A stretch of 64,000 nt of DNA from an uncultured Flavobacteriaceae bacterium (GCA_947498845.1 CANMLX010000019.1:1-64000), one strand, 5' to 3'; counted from the first letter of the stretch, positions 43,658 through 52,736 are shown. The notes: generated by a model from the sequence alone, not told the origin. Made by a program: numbers and translations.

Positions 43658-45889
43658 ATGAAAAATCATTTCTTGATGTCTTGCATTACTATTTTTTTGA
43701 TAGGTTGTACTCTACAAGCTCAAAGTAAAGATAATTATTGTGCAGAATGGGAAAAAATAAATGATACTGTTGGGAGTTATAAAATAGCTTTTGAAAATAA
43801 TTACAAAAAACTTTCAAAAGTGGGTGTTAAATGCAAGATAAAAATTTTTACCAGTAATGGTATTTTATATAGAGAACAGCTTAAAATGGATTCGGCTTTA
43901 ATTAATTTTAATAAAGCTATTTCTTTGTGTAAAGAATTACACCTTAATAAAGAACTAATTTCTCCTCTTATTTCTAAAGCTTACATATTAGTACAAACCA
44001 ATAAAGCTAATAAGGCCAAATCATTATTAAAAGAAGCTAAAAAGGTTTTAGAAACAATGCCAAAAAATGAGGATTGGAATTTATATTTTCAAACACAGGC
44101 TTATATAGCAAATGTAAGTTCAGATTACGATACAGCTTTAACTTATACCGATTCTTCAATTATATTTTCTGAAAAAATAAAAGCAAATCTGTTTTTGCAA
44201 TCAGGCTATATTAATAAAGGTATCTTTTTAATGAAAAAATCTAATTATAAAGCTGCTGCAGAAAGTTTTATTAAAGCAATAGAACGTGCTGAAGAAACAA
44301 AAGAATACAATAGCATAGAGATATATTATTATAAGTTAGCCGAATGCTACAATAGCATGGAACAGTATGAAACCTCCCTTAAATATCATAGAAAAGCGCT
44401 AAAGTATAGTAGAGATGCTGGGAATGACTATATAGCAATGCTTACATATTCTAAAATGTTTAACTCTCAATTTGCTTTAGACAGGATGAACGAAGCAATG
44501 ATTTCAATAGATTCTGCGATAGTTAAATCAAAAAGAATTAATGATTACGGAAGATTAGGTAGCGCATACAATAATAAAGGCACTGTTTATTTTGAAAAAA
44601 TAAAAGATTATGATAAAGCAGAATATTATTTTAAGGAATCGTATAAGTATGCATTGAAAGCTAATGCATCAAAACAATCCGATGATGTCTTAAAAAGTAA
44701 AGCTATTCATGGAATGATTAAGATTTACCTGTATAAGAAAAGATACAAACAAGTAAAGTACTTTTTAGATATTCTTGAAAAAGACGCGCACAAGACAGGT
44801 ATTTTAACTCACAAACAAACATTAAATAGCTTATATAGTAAATATTATCAAGCTATAGGAGAACCGTCTAAAGCTATTAAATACCTTAGGGAAGAATATA
44901 GAATAAAAGATTCTATATCAAATGATAAAGTAAAAACCCAAGTGGCTAATCTGGAAAAACAATACGATACTAAAAATAAAGAATTACAAATCGTTAAGCT
45001 AGACAAAGAAAAAAAGGAGCAAGAGCAATTAACCGTTAAAGCTAAAGCTAAGCAAAACATGTATCTCATGGCTGCAATAGTGCTTCTTTTGATATTAGTT
45101 TTAGGATATTGGTTATTTAGAAAATTAAAAAAACAAAAAGAAGAATTAGATGCCACTAATAAGGTGAAAAATAGATTATTTTCTATAATCTCTCACGATT
45201 TAAGGAGTATGCTCATCCCATTTCAACGTTCGGGACGTATATTACAACATTATATAGAGGGTAAAGATTATGATAAAACAATCATGTTTTCTAAAGAATT
45301 ACAAAAAAACTCAGAGGGACTATCCAGTATGCTAGATAATTTATTAAGCTGGTCCTTAGAACAAATGAATGGTTATAAAATGAATCCAGAATTACTTTAT
45401 GTAAAGACCGAATTAAGAGCAATAAAAACAAGCTTTAAACAGCAAGCAGCATTTAAAGACACAGTAATTAATATAGATGCAAAAGAAGAACTAGCATTAA
45501 CAATAGATAAAGGTGCATTTCATATTATATTTAGAAACCTCATAGGTAACGCATTAAAATATACTGAAAACGGACGTATAAAAATAGAGTTAAAAAGAGA
45601 GCTAAATACTTTAAAGTGTGCTCTAATAGACACAGGTGTAGGAATGTCTAAAGAGCAATTAGAACATTTGTTCTCCTTAGAAAATAAAACATCGAGTTTA
45701 GGTACTAGAGGAGAAAAAGGTACAGGATTAGGTTTAAGTTTGGTGTATCGTTTTGTAACAATGAATGGAGGAAGAATAGAGGTGTCTTCAGAAAAACGAG
45801 TAGGAACAAAATTTAATTTAAGTTTTCCTCTTTTAGATAGTGATATTGTTGCAACCCAAAAAGTAAATGAAAGAGAATTATCTGCTTAG
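43658..45889 (+). CDS. TPR sensor histidine kinase (HK2)
   Basis: 743 aa. Signal peptide (1-22), TPR array (about 60-430), membrane helix (MYLMAAIVLLLILVLGYWLF), DHp with H513 in IISHDLRSM, and HATPase_c with RNLIGNALKY, G1 box DTGVGM (D658) and GEKGTGLGLSL. Paralogue of HK1. A copy of its last 95 or so residues is repeated just downstream (45934). Divergent from the LytTR gene, so phosphotransfer between them is plausible. The N-terminus contains CAEWEKIN, as HK1 has CDQWEKQS. Confidence 0.94.
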   Translation: MKNHFLMSCITIFLIGCTLQAQSKDNYCAEWEKINDTVGSYKIAFENNYKKLSKVGVKCKIKIFTSNGILYREQLKMDSALINFNKAISLCKELHLNKELISPLISKAYILVQTNKANKAKSLLKEAKKVLETMPKNEDWNLYFQTQAYIANVSSDYDTALTYTDSSIIFSEKIKANLFLQSGYINKGIFLMKKSNYKAAAESFIKAIERAEETKEYNSIEIYYYKLAECYNSMEQYETSLKYHRKALKYSRDAGNDYIAMLTYSKMFNSQFALDRMNEAMISIDSAIVKSKRINDYGRLGSAYNNKGTVYFEKIKDYDKAEYYFKESYKYALKANASKQSDDVLKSKAIHGMIKIYLYKKRYKQVKYFLDILEKDAHKTGILTHKQTLNSLYSKYYQAIGEPSKAIKYLREEYRIKDSISNDKVKTQVANLEKQYDTKNKELQIVKLDKEKKEQEQLTVKAKAKQNMYLMAAIVLLLILVLGYWLFRKLKKQKEELDATNKVKNRLFSIISHDLRSMLIPFQRSGRILQHYIEGKDYDKTIMFSKELQKNSEGLSSMLDNLLSWSLEQMNGYKMNPELLYVKTELRAIKTSFKQQAAFKDTVINIDAKEELALTIDKGAFHIIFRNLIGNALKYTENGRIKIELKRELNTLKCALIDTGVGMSKEQLEHLFSLENKTSSLGTRGEKGTGLGLSLVYRFVTMNGGRIEVSSEKRVGTKFNLSFPLLDSDIVATQKVNERELSA

Positions 45890-45933
45890 AAAAAAAAATT
45901 ATTTTTTTAAATAAAAACTTTAACCTTTATAAT

Positions 45934-46236
45934 ATGAAAAGGAATTTAAATATATTAAAGTGTTCTGTAATAGACACAAGAGTAGGGATGTCTAGAGAAC
46001 AATTAAAGGAGCTATTTATATTAGAAAATAAAGCCTCTAGTTTAGGTACTAGAGGAGAAAAAGGCACAGGATTAGGTTTAAGTTTAGTGTATCGCTTTGT
46101 AACAATGAATGGAGGACGAATAGAGGTGTCTTCAGAAAAACGAGTAGGAACAAAATTCGATTTAAGTTTCCCACTTTTAGATAGCGATATTGTTCATTCA
46201 CAAAAATTAAATGAAATAAAGGAATTATCAGCTTAA
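45934..46236 (+). CDS. stand-alone duplicate of the HK2 kinase C-terminus
   Basis: 100 aa matching the last ~95 residues of HK2: the G1 and G2 ATP-binding boxes and the C-terminal tail. No DHp, no N-box and no membrane helix. The G1 box reads DTRVGM, so the first Gly of DxGxG is Arg (position 16). The frame is intact and has its own ATG after a 44-bp gap. It probably arose by partial tandem duplication and has drifted by many substitutions. It may be untranslated debris or a fragment able to interfere with HK2; no way to tell from sequence. Confidence 0.65.
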   Translation: MKRNLNILKCSVIDTRVGMSREQLKELFILENKASSLGTRGEKGTGLGLSLVYRFVTMNGGRIEVSSEKRVGTKFDLSFPLLDSDIVHSQKLNEIKELSA

Positions 46237-46368
46237 AAAAATGATTTGTTTTCAATTTAATCCTTAATAACATGTTATTTGTCCACAAGAATATATTACT
46301 AATCCATATTAATTTTAAAAAGTATCTATTAATCTTAGTTTTAAAAGTTAATCCAAAAACTCTTAATT

Positions 46369-47412
46369 ATGAAAATTAAATTTATTAAGTTAAGGCTATT
46401 GTGTCTTTTGTTAGTAATTATAGTGTCTTCTTGCGGTTCTAAGAAATCTGTAAGTACAGAAGTCACTAAGCCGGCCATTGTGTCATTAGATTCCTCTTTA
46501 AAAAAAATAGGTATAATAAACAGAAGTATAGTATCAGAAGAAAATGGAGTACTCGATAAGTTAGATAAAATACTATCTATTGAAGGTGCAGATTTAGATA
46601 AAGAAGGGGCGAATCAAGCTGTATTAGCTTTAAAAAATGAACTAGCTAAAAACACAAAATTTACTCAAGTTAAGCTAATAGAAACGAATATAGATGATAA
46701 TCCAGGAGGCGGTGTGTTTCCTGCACCATATTCTTGGGATAGAGTAGGGCAAATTTGCAATGCTAATAATGTGGATGCACTTTTTGTACTTGCGCTTTAC
46801 GATACAGATGCTAATGCCACCTATGATACCTTCAATACAAAAGTAAAAGGGCCTTTAGGGGTAGATATACCAGCAGTGCACCATAGTGTTAGAATAGTAA
46901 CACAAATAAAAACAGGATGGCGTATTTACGACCCAATAAACAAAGTTATTAAAGATGAACTGCCAATAGATACAAAAACAATTACTACAGGAAGAGGTAT
47001 TAATCCTGTAAAAGCCATAGAAGCAGCGAAAAACAGAAAGCAGTCTGTGTTGCAAATAAGCCAACAAGTCGCTATAGATTATGCATCTAGATTATTGCCT
47101 TATAAAGATAATATTTATAGAAAATATTATTCGTCAGACACCCCAAATTTTGAAAAAGGAAGGCGTTATGTAGAAACAGGGCAATGGGAAAAAGCAGCAG
47201 AGTTATGGAGACAAGAAACCAATAACGAAGATCCAGAAATAGCTGGGCAAGCATGTTACAATATGGCGTTTTATAATGAAATAAAAGGCGATTTTACAAA
47301 AGCTGTAGAATGGGTTAATAAATCTTATACAGAGTATGGTAATAAAAAAGCACTTAAGTATAAAGAAGATTTAGAAGAGCGAATTACTGATAGAGTTTTG
47401 TTAAATGAATAA
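46369..47412 (+). CDS. DUF6340-like lipoprotein with TPR tail
   Basis: 347 aa. Lipobox VSSC (C22). Central domain (about 40-230) with LKKIGIINRS, NNVDALFVLALYDTD and GWRIYDP, which I associate with DUF6340. C-terminal TPR-like helices (WEKAAELWRQETNN, ACYNMAFYNEIKGDFTKAVEW). Downstream of the kinase fragment and upstream of another small lipoprotein on the same strand. Function unknown; possibly part of envelope sensing. Confidence 0.85.
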   Translation: MKIKFIKLRLLCLLLVIIVSSCGSKKSVSTEVTKPAIVSLDSSLKKIGIINRSIVSEENGVLDKLDKILSIEGADLDKEGANQAVLALKNELAKNTKFTQVKLIETNIDDNPGGGVFPAPYSWDRVGQICNANNVDALFVLALYDTDANATYDTFNTKVKGPLGVDIPAVHHSVRIVTQIKTGWRIYDPINKVIKDELPIDTKTITTGRGINPVKAIEAAKNRKQSVLQISQQVAIDYASRLLPYKDNIYRKYYSSDTPNFEKGRRYVETGQWEKAAELWRQETNNEDPEIAGQACYNMAFYNEIKGDFTKAVEWVNKSYTEYGNKKALKYKEDLEERITDRVLLNE

Positions 47413-47475
47413 CTATATTAGTAGAAGAGCGACTTTGTACGAATAAATTTAGTAATAATTAAAAATCAATGAATA

Positions 47476-47799
47476 ATGAGAATTAAGTATTTTAAAATAA
47501 TAACAAGCTTTTCAATATTATTATTTATGTCTTGTAGTGTAAATGATGATGTGTTAGAAGAAGAAATAAATATTGATGTAACTGCAAAAGTAGATGGAGC
47601 TACTGCTAGTATTTCTGCAAAAACCATTAAAACAAAACCAGGTACTTTTAAAATTAATAAACCTGATACGCTTTATGTAACAACTCATAAAAGCGATACT
47701 CTTAAGCTAGATGAAGGAACTATGGTTGATCCCAATACGCGAAGAAGAGTAGGTAAAGGAGGTCTTATAGCTATAAATGAAGATAAAATAAAGAACTAA
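47476..47799 (+). CDS. small hypothetical lipoprotein
   Basis: 107 aa. Lipobox LFMSC (C20), followed by an acidic segment and a Thr/Lys-rich region (KTIKTKPGTFKINKPDTLYV). No domain recognised. It lies 63 bp after the DUF6340-like gene, so probably the last gene of the same transcript; a 267-bp gap with palindromes follows. Confidence 0.75.
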   Translation: MRIKYFKIITSFSILLFMSCSVNDDVLEEEINIDVTAKVDGATASISAKTIKTKPGTFKINKPDTLYVTTHKSDTLKLDEGTMVDPNTRRRVGKGGLIAINEDKIKN

Positions 47800-47859
47800 A
47801 ATTTGGTTTTATAATTTCCGAGTGTAATTTCATACCGAGATCATAGGTGTAATTATCTG

Positions 47860-47901
47860 AAAACAAGTACTTGTTTTATTTGTGAAACGAAGTGTTAACA
47901 C
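47860..47901. promoter_or_regulatory. two perfect palindromes upstream of sppA
   Basis: AAAACAAGTACTTGTTTT (47860-47877, 18 bp) and GTGTTAACAC (47892-47901). They lie about 240-280 bp before the sppA ATG; a looser hairpin ACCTTCAGGAAAAA/TTTTTCTTGAAGGT occupies 47951-47983. Possible regulator sites. Confidence 0.4.
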
Positions 47902-48061
47902 CCAAACATTTTGCTGTGTATGGCTCTATGTTTCTCAAGATGAGATTTATACCTTCAGGAAAAATACATTTTTTCTTGAAGGTAGCGCTCATAGTGATAG
48001 TTATTTATTAATGATGGTAAATGAAACTATAAACTTATAACTTCTTTTAAGTTAAGTTTTC

Positions 48062-48069
48062 TAGATTTG
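48062..48069 (+). promoter_or_regulatory. sppA promoter -7 box
   Basis: TAGATTTG fits TAnnTTTG. It overlaps a TTG at 48067 that could be mistaken for a start, supporting the ATG at 48142. Confidence 0.5.
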
Positions 48070-48141
48070 CAAATAGAGAAAAATGATATTAAACGTAACA
48101 TTTTTACTCTACTTAATACTAATGAGCAAATTATTTATACT

Positions 48142-49905
48142 ATGAGTTTTATAAAACGAGTGTTATCAACAATTACAGGGATTTTTGTTTTCTGTATAAT
48201 ATGTTTTTTTCTATTATTTATTTTGGGAGCTTTATTTGGAAGAGCCTCAGAGGAAGTGGTTAAGGTAGAGTCCAATTCCGTTTTAGACTTAAAACTTGAT
48301 TTTCCTATAAAAGACTATGCAGGTAAAACCGTTTTTAAAGAATATCCTTTTTTAAATGAAGATAAAAAAAATGGGTTATTCAATTTAATAGATGCCATTA
48401 ATTATGCAGCTACAGACGATAAAATAAAAGGCATTTCTATTGCTAATAATTTTATACAAGCAGGTATTTCTCAAACCAAAGCGCTAAGAGATGCATTGCT
48501 AACGTTTAAAGAATCTGGGAAATTTATTGTGGCTTATGCCGATATTTATACCCAAAAAGACTATTATTTAAGTTCTGTAGCAGATACTGTATTTATAAAC
48601 CCGGTAGGTATGATGGAATTTAAAGGTTTGTCATCCGAACGTTTGTATTTCAAAGATTTTCAGGAAAAATCTGGTATAAAAATGGAAGTAGTACGTCACG
48701 GTAAATATAAAAGTGCTGTAGAACCATTTTTAGAAAATGAAATGAGTGCTAACAATCGTGAACAAATTATAGCGTATTTAGAAGGTTTATGGACAGAGAT
48801 TAAGAAAGAAATTTCTACAAGCAGAGAGGTGCCTGTAGAGCGATTAAATACCATTGCAGATAGCTTGTTAGCAAGAACACCAGAATTAGCTAAGGCTTCA
48901 GGATTAGTCGATAAAGTAGCATATCATGATGAATATGTTCAAGGGTTAAAATGGGCTCTAGGTGTTCCTAGTGATAAAAAACTAGAAACCATTACTATTC
49001 AAGATTATGCACAATACACTTATCCTAAACTTAAAGCCAAATCAAGCGAAAACAAAATAGCAGTAATTTATGCCGAAGGTGATATTGTTTATGGAGAAGG
49101 TAATGAAAATAATGTAGGGCATTTAACAACCAATAAGGCTATTAAAAAGGCAAGGGAAGACGACCGTATTAAAGCCATAGTGTTACGCGTAAATTCACCA
49201 GGAGGAAGTGCCTTAGCCAGTGAGTTAATATGGAGAGAGGTAGAATTAACTAAAAAAATAAAACCCATTATTGTATCTATGGGGGATTTAGCAGCATCTG
49301 GAGGGTATTATATTTCTGCTAATGCCGATAAAATTATAGCAGAACCAACAACTATTACAGGAAGTATAGGCGTATTTGGCGTATTACCAAACTTTAAAGG
49401 TTTAGCAGATAATATGGGCATTAATGCAGAACAGGTATCTACTAACCAAAATGCAATAACCTATAGTGCTTTTGAGCCTTTAAACGATAACCAGCGCGCT
49501 TATATTAAAGAAGGCATTATAGATATTTATAAGTTATTTACCAATAGAGTGGCAGAAGGTAGAGACTTAACAGCAGAACAAGTAGAAGCTATAGCGCAAG
49601 GACGTGTTTGGGTAGGTACAGATGCTTTACAAAATGGTTTAGTAGATGAGCTAGGAGGCTTAGACCTTGCTTTAGAACGAGCAGCAGAAGCAGCAGAAAT
49701 TGAAGATTATAAAATTAAAGAATTTCCTGTTTTTGAAAAGAAACTAGATGAAATACTTGAAGCTTTTGGTATAGCAAAAGCCAAAGAAACAATTTTAAAA
49801 GAAGAATTGGGAGAGGCAAATTATAAATTATTACAAGATGTTAAAAAAATGTCTCAGAAAAAAGGCGTACAGTTAATGTTCCCTTTTAGTACGGAGATTA
49901 AGTAG
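48142..49905 (+). CDS. sppA: signal peptide peptidase SppA, 67K type
   Basis: 587 aa from the ATG at 48142 (MSFIKRVLSTITGIF). A longer frame from a TTG at 48067 starts inside the predicted -7 box. One N-terminal membrane helix, then tandem ClpP/crotonase-like halves. Catalytic lysine K190 in GKYKSAVEPF and serine S386 in LAASGGYY, matching the two-domain arrangement of E. coli SppA. It digests cleaved signal peptides at the inner membrane. A strong terminator follows at 49936. Confidence 0.95.
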   Translation: MSFIKRVLSTITGIFVFCIICFFLLFILGALFGRASEEVVKVESNSVLDLKLDFPIKDYAGKTVFKEYPFLNEDKKNGLFNLIDAINYAATDDKIKGISIANNFIQAGISQTKALRDALLTFKESGKFIVAYADIYTQKDYYLSSVADTVFINPVGMMEFKGLSSERLYFKDFQEKSGIKMEVVRHGKYKSAVEPFLENEMSANNREQIIAYLEGLWTEIKKEISTSREVPVERLNTIADSLLARTPELAKASGLVDKVAYHDEYVQGLKWALGVPSDKKLETITIQDYAQYTYPKLKAKSSENKIAVIYAEGDIVYGEGNENNVGHLTTNKAIKKAREDDRIKAIVLRVNSPGGSALASELIWREVELTKKIKPIIVSMGDLAASGGYYISANADKIIAEPTTITGSIGVFGVLPNFKGLADNMGINAEQVSTNQNAITYSAFEPLNDNQRAYIKEGIIDIYKLFTNRVAEGRDLTAEQVEAIAQGRVWVGTDALQNGLVDELGGLDLALERAAEAAEIEDYKIKEFPVFEKKLDEILEAFGIAKAKETILKEELGEANYKLLQDVKKMSQKKGVQLMFPFSTEIK

Positions 49906-49935
49906 CATACATATTCTTAATGCTTATTTATTGTC

Positions 49936-49961
49936 AGGAGAACTTTGGTTCTCCTTTTTTT
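49936..49961 (+). terminator. sppA terminator
   Basis: AGGAGAAC-TTTG-GTTCTCCT perfect stem followed by TTTTTT. Confidence 0.9.
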
Positions 49962-49967
49962 ATGGCC

Positions 49968-50034
49968 TTTACTCACTAAAAACAGGTGTTTACTCATTAT
50001 TGGTTTTATTCTAGAGAGGTTGATTATAGTTTTA
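49968..50034 (+). promoter_or_regulatory. LytTR-like direct-repeat promoter, site C
   Basis: Half-sites TTTACTCAC (49968-49976) and TTTACTCAT (49989-49997), 12-bp spacer, 29 bp, then TAGTTTTA (50027-50034). The gene starts at 50059. It begins right after the sppA terminator. Confidence 0.75.
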
Positions 50035-50058
50035 CATAGAACTTAAAAATCAATTAAA

Positions 50059-52398
50059 ATGAAAACACTACTTACTTTATTTTTTGTATTGGCTATATCA
50101 ATGCAAATTAAAGCTCAAGAAAAGACAATTATAGGTGTGGTAACTTCTGCTAATGATGGTTACCCATTACCAGGAGTAAATGTTATAATAAAAGGAACTA
50201 CAAGAGGCGCAGTCACCGATTTTGATGGTAACTATAAAATTAAAGTGAATACAGGAAATATTTTGAAGTTTGAATATGTAGGATTTAAAACTAAAGAGGT
50301 TAAGGTGGAAAATCAAACCAATATTTCAGTAGCGTTAGAAGAAGATGTTCAAACTTTAGACGAAGTTGTAGTTATGGGCTATGGAGCAGTAAGGAAAAGA
50401 GAAATTACAGGTGCAGTGGCAAGTGTAAAAGCAGACTATATTTCAAAATCACCATCAAGGCGCCAAAAACAAAAAGCATATCATAATCAGTTAGCAAGTC
50501 AAATTCAATCAAATTCGTCTCAAGTATCATTAGAAGGTCAAGTTTCTGGTGGTGATGTTTTAAACAATAATGGTGTGCCAAGAAATACTTCTCAGGTTTT
50601 TATTAGAGGGATGAATTCCATACCTGGTAAAGCACCTCTTGTTGTTGTAGATGGTGTTGTTAAACCCTACAGTGATTTACAGCAAATTAGTCCAAATAAA
50701 ATTAAAGGTATAGATATTATAAAAGAGGCAAGTTCTACTGCTATATACGGCAATAGAGGAGCAAATGGAGTTATACTTATTTCAACAAAAAAAGAAAAGG
50801 AAAATTTCACGAAAGGGCTATTATATATAGTAGACGGAGTACCTATAAAAAAAGAAAATAGTCACATCATAGAAAATTTATCAGAAACTATTATTAGTAG
50901 TAAAAAAACATATAAAAAAGTGAGAGCCAAACAAAAATTTGGTGAAATAGCTAAAAACGGATGTATAGAAATAACAACACATCAAGGTAATTTTAGAATA
51001 CAAAATAATGAAAGCTATTCTGTAATAGAAGAAAACAGTTTTGAGAGGACGACACGATCTCCTTTATCAACCTTCTCAATAGATGTAGATAAAGCATCGT
51101 ACAGTAATGTAAGGCGTATGATTAATAATGGGCTGGCTGTAGAGCCAGATGCAGTGAAAATTGAAGAAATGATTAATTATTTCGACTATGATTACCCACA
51201 GCCTACAGGCGAACATCCTTTTTCAATCAATACAGAAGTAGCTAAGACACCTTGGCATGCAGAGACCAAAATTGTTAAAATCGGATTACAAGGAAAAACG
51301 TATGATAATGAAGAATTACCAGCGTCTAATCTTACATTTTTAATTGATGTTTCTGGCTCCATGAGTTCTCATAATAAATTACCATTATTAAAATCTGCGT
51401 TTAAATTATTAGTAAAACAATTAAGAGAAAAAGATAAAGTATCCATAGTTGTCTATGCTGGAGCTGCAGGTGTAGTGTTAAAACCTACATCTGGCGCAAA
51501 TAAAGAGGTGATATTACAAGCTTTGGATAATTTAAATGCAGGAGGATCAACAGCAGGGGGAGAAGGTATAAAATTAGCCTACAAATTGGCAGAAAAGAAT
51601 TTTAAAAAGAAAGGTAATAATAGAGTAATCCTAGCAACAGATGGCGATTTTAATGTAGGAGCATCTAGTGATAAGGCTATGGAAAAACTTATTGAAGAAA
51701 AAAGAAAATCAGGTGTTTTTCTATCTGTATTAGGTTTTGGTTATGGAAATTATAAGGATTCTAAACTTGAAATTTTGGCAGACAAAGGTAATGGAAATCA
51801 TGCTTATATAGATAATATGCAAGAAGCTCAAAAAGTATTTGGAAAAGAATTTGGAGGAACACTTTATACTATAGCAAAAGATGTAAAGATTCAAGTGGAA
51901 TTTAACCCTAACAAAGTACAAGCATATAGATTAATAGGTTACGAAAATAGAATGTTGAATGATGAAGATTTTGTAGATGATACCAAAGATGCAGGTGAAT
52001 TAGGAAGTGGACATAAAGTAACAGCGCTTTATGAAGTTGTTCCAGTGGGCGTTAAAAGCGATTATTTAAAAGAAGTGAGTGATTTAAAATATACGACGCC
52101 AGAAAACATTCACAATTATTCTAATGAATTGTTTACAGTGAAATTTAGATATAAAAAACCAAAAGAAAACACAAGTATAGAGATGGTTCATGTACAAAAA
52201 GATGAGGTGTCTGAAGCTTCTGAAGATTTAAAATTTACTTCAGCAGTAGCATTATTTGGTATGCAATTAAGGCAATCTAAATATCATAATAATTCTAAAG
52301 TAGAAGATGTAATAGCCTTAGCTAAGGCTGGAAGAGGAAAAGATGAAAGTGGTTATAGAGCAGAATTTTTAAGGTTAGTAAAAACTGTAATTCAATAA
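50059..52398 (+). CDS. SusC-like plug fused to a YfbK-type VWA protein
   Basis: 779 aa. Signal peptide (1-19). CarboxypepD_reg (20-100: PLPGVNVIIKGTTRGAVTDF), then a TonB plug-like domain (about 105-245: VFIRGMNSIPGKAPLVVVDG, AIYGNRGANGVILISTKK) with no beta-barrel after it. A second, degenerate plug-like piece follows (LLYIVDGVPI...KNGCIEITT, about 255-315). Then the YfbK-type module: STFSIDVDKASYSNVRRMIN, a VWA domain with MIDAS DVSGSMS (D430-S434) and an YfbK-like C-terminal domain. Surface or periplasmic metal-dependent adhesion or assembly role inferred. Driven by site C; T1 terminator at 52439. Confidence 0.88.
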   Translation: MKTLLTLFFVLAISMQIKAQEKTIIGVVTSANDGYPLPGVNVIIKGTTRGAVTDFDGNYKIKVNTGNILKFEYVGFKTKEVKVENQTNISVALEEDVQTLDEVVVMGYGAVRKREITGAVASVKADYISKSPSRRQKQKAYHNQLASQIQSNSSQVSLEGQVSGGDVLNNNGVPRNTSQVFIRGMNSIPGKAPLVVVDGVVKPYSDLQQISPNKIKGIDIIKEASSTAIYGNRGANGVILISTKKEKENFTKGLLYIVDGVPIKKENSHIIENLSETIISSKKTYKKVRAKQKFGEIAKNGCIEITTHQGNFRIQNNESYSVIEENSFERTTRSPLSTFSIDVDKASYSNVRRMINNGLAVEPDAVKIEEMINYFDYDYPQPTGEHPFSINTEVAKTPWHAETKIVKIGLQGKTYDNEELPASNLTFLIDVSGSMSSHNKLPLLKSAFKLLVKQLREKDKVSIVVYAGAAGVVLKPTSGANKEVILQALDNLNAGGSTAGGEGIKLAYKLAEKNFKKKGNNRVILATDGDFNVGASSDKAMEKLIEEKRKSGVFLSVLGFGYGNYKDSKLEILADKGNGNHAYIDNMQEAQKVFGKEFGGTLYTIAKDVKIQVEFNPNKVQAYRLIGYENRMLNDEDFVDDTKDAGELGSGHKVTALYEVVPVGVKSDYLKEVSDLKYTTPENIHNYSNELFTVKFRYKKPKENTSIEMVHVQKDEVSEASEDLKFTSAVALFGMQLRQSKYHNNSKVEDVIALAKAGRGKDESGYRAEFLRLVKTVIQ

Positions 52399-52438
52399 TT
52401 TTTGGTAGTTATATTTGGTTAGTTGTTTTTAAGTTGAA

Positions 52439-52470
52439 GGGGAACGTTGTTTAAATAGCGTTCCTTTTCT
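52439..52470 (+). terminator. terminator T1 after VWA gene
   Basis: GGAACG...CGTTCC stem followed by TTTTCT. The sequence around it resembles T2 at 52709 (both follow TTTGGTTAGTT). Confidence 0.7.
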
Positions 52471-52506
52471 ATTTTAAAGATTAATCAAACTCTGGTTATA
52501 CGTCAT

Positions 52507-52573
52507 TTTACTAAATAATAAGGAGCGTTTACTCATTAAAGGTTTTATATGGATTAGTTTGTTTGTAGTTTTA
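52507..52573 (+). promoter_or_regulatory. LytTR-like direct-repeat promoter, site D (no gene follows)
   Basis: Half-sites TTTACTAAA (52507-52515) and TTTACTCAT (52528-52536), 12-bp spacer, 29 bp, then TAGTTTTA (52566-52573), as in site C. No ORF follows before T2, so this seems the promoter of a lost paralogous gene. Confidence 0.65.
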
Positions 52574-52708
52574 CGTTAACTAGAAATTTGAGTATGATTA
52601 AAAGCTATAACTCTCATGTCTCTTTGTAGACTTTATAGTGTAAACTCAAAAACTTTAATTTTTGGTTAAAAAAAACAATTTGGTTAGTTATTGTTTTAAA
52701 GGGAGAGA

Positions 52709-52736
52709 AGGAGCGCTGTATAAGCGTTCCTTTTTT
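52709..52736 (+). terminator. terminator T2, paralogue of T1
   Basis: GGAGCGCT/AGCGTTCC stem and TTTTTTA tail. It ends the promoter-only unit that begins at 52507. Confidence 0.75.

Noticed and set aside
48067..48141. Longer SppA start (TTG at 48067)
   Set aside because: It overlaps the -7 box and adds 25 residues before the membrane anchor; the ATG at 48142 is better.
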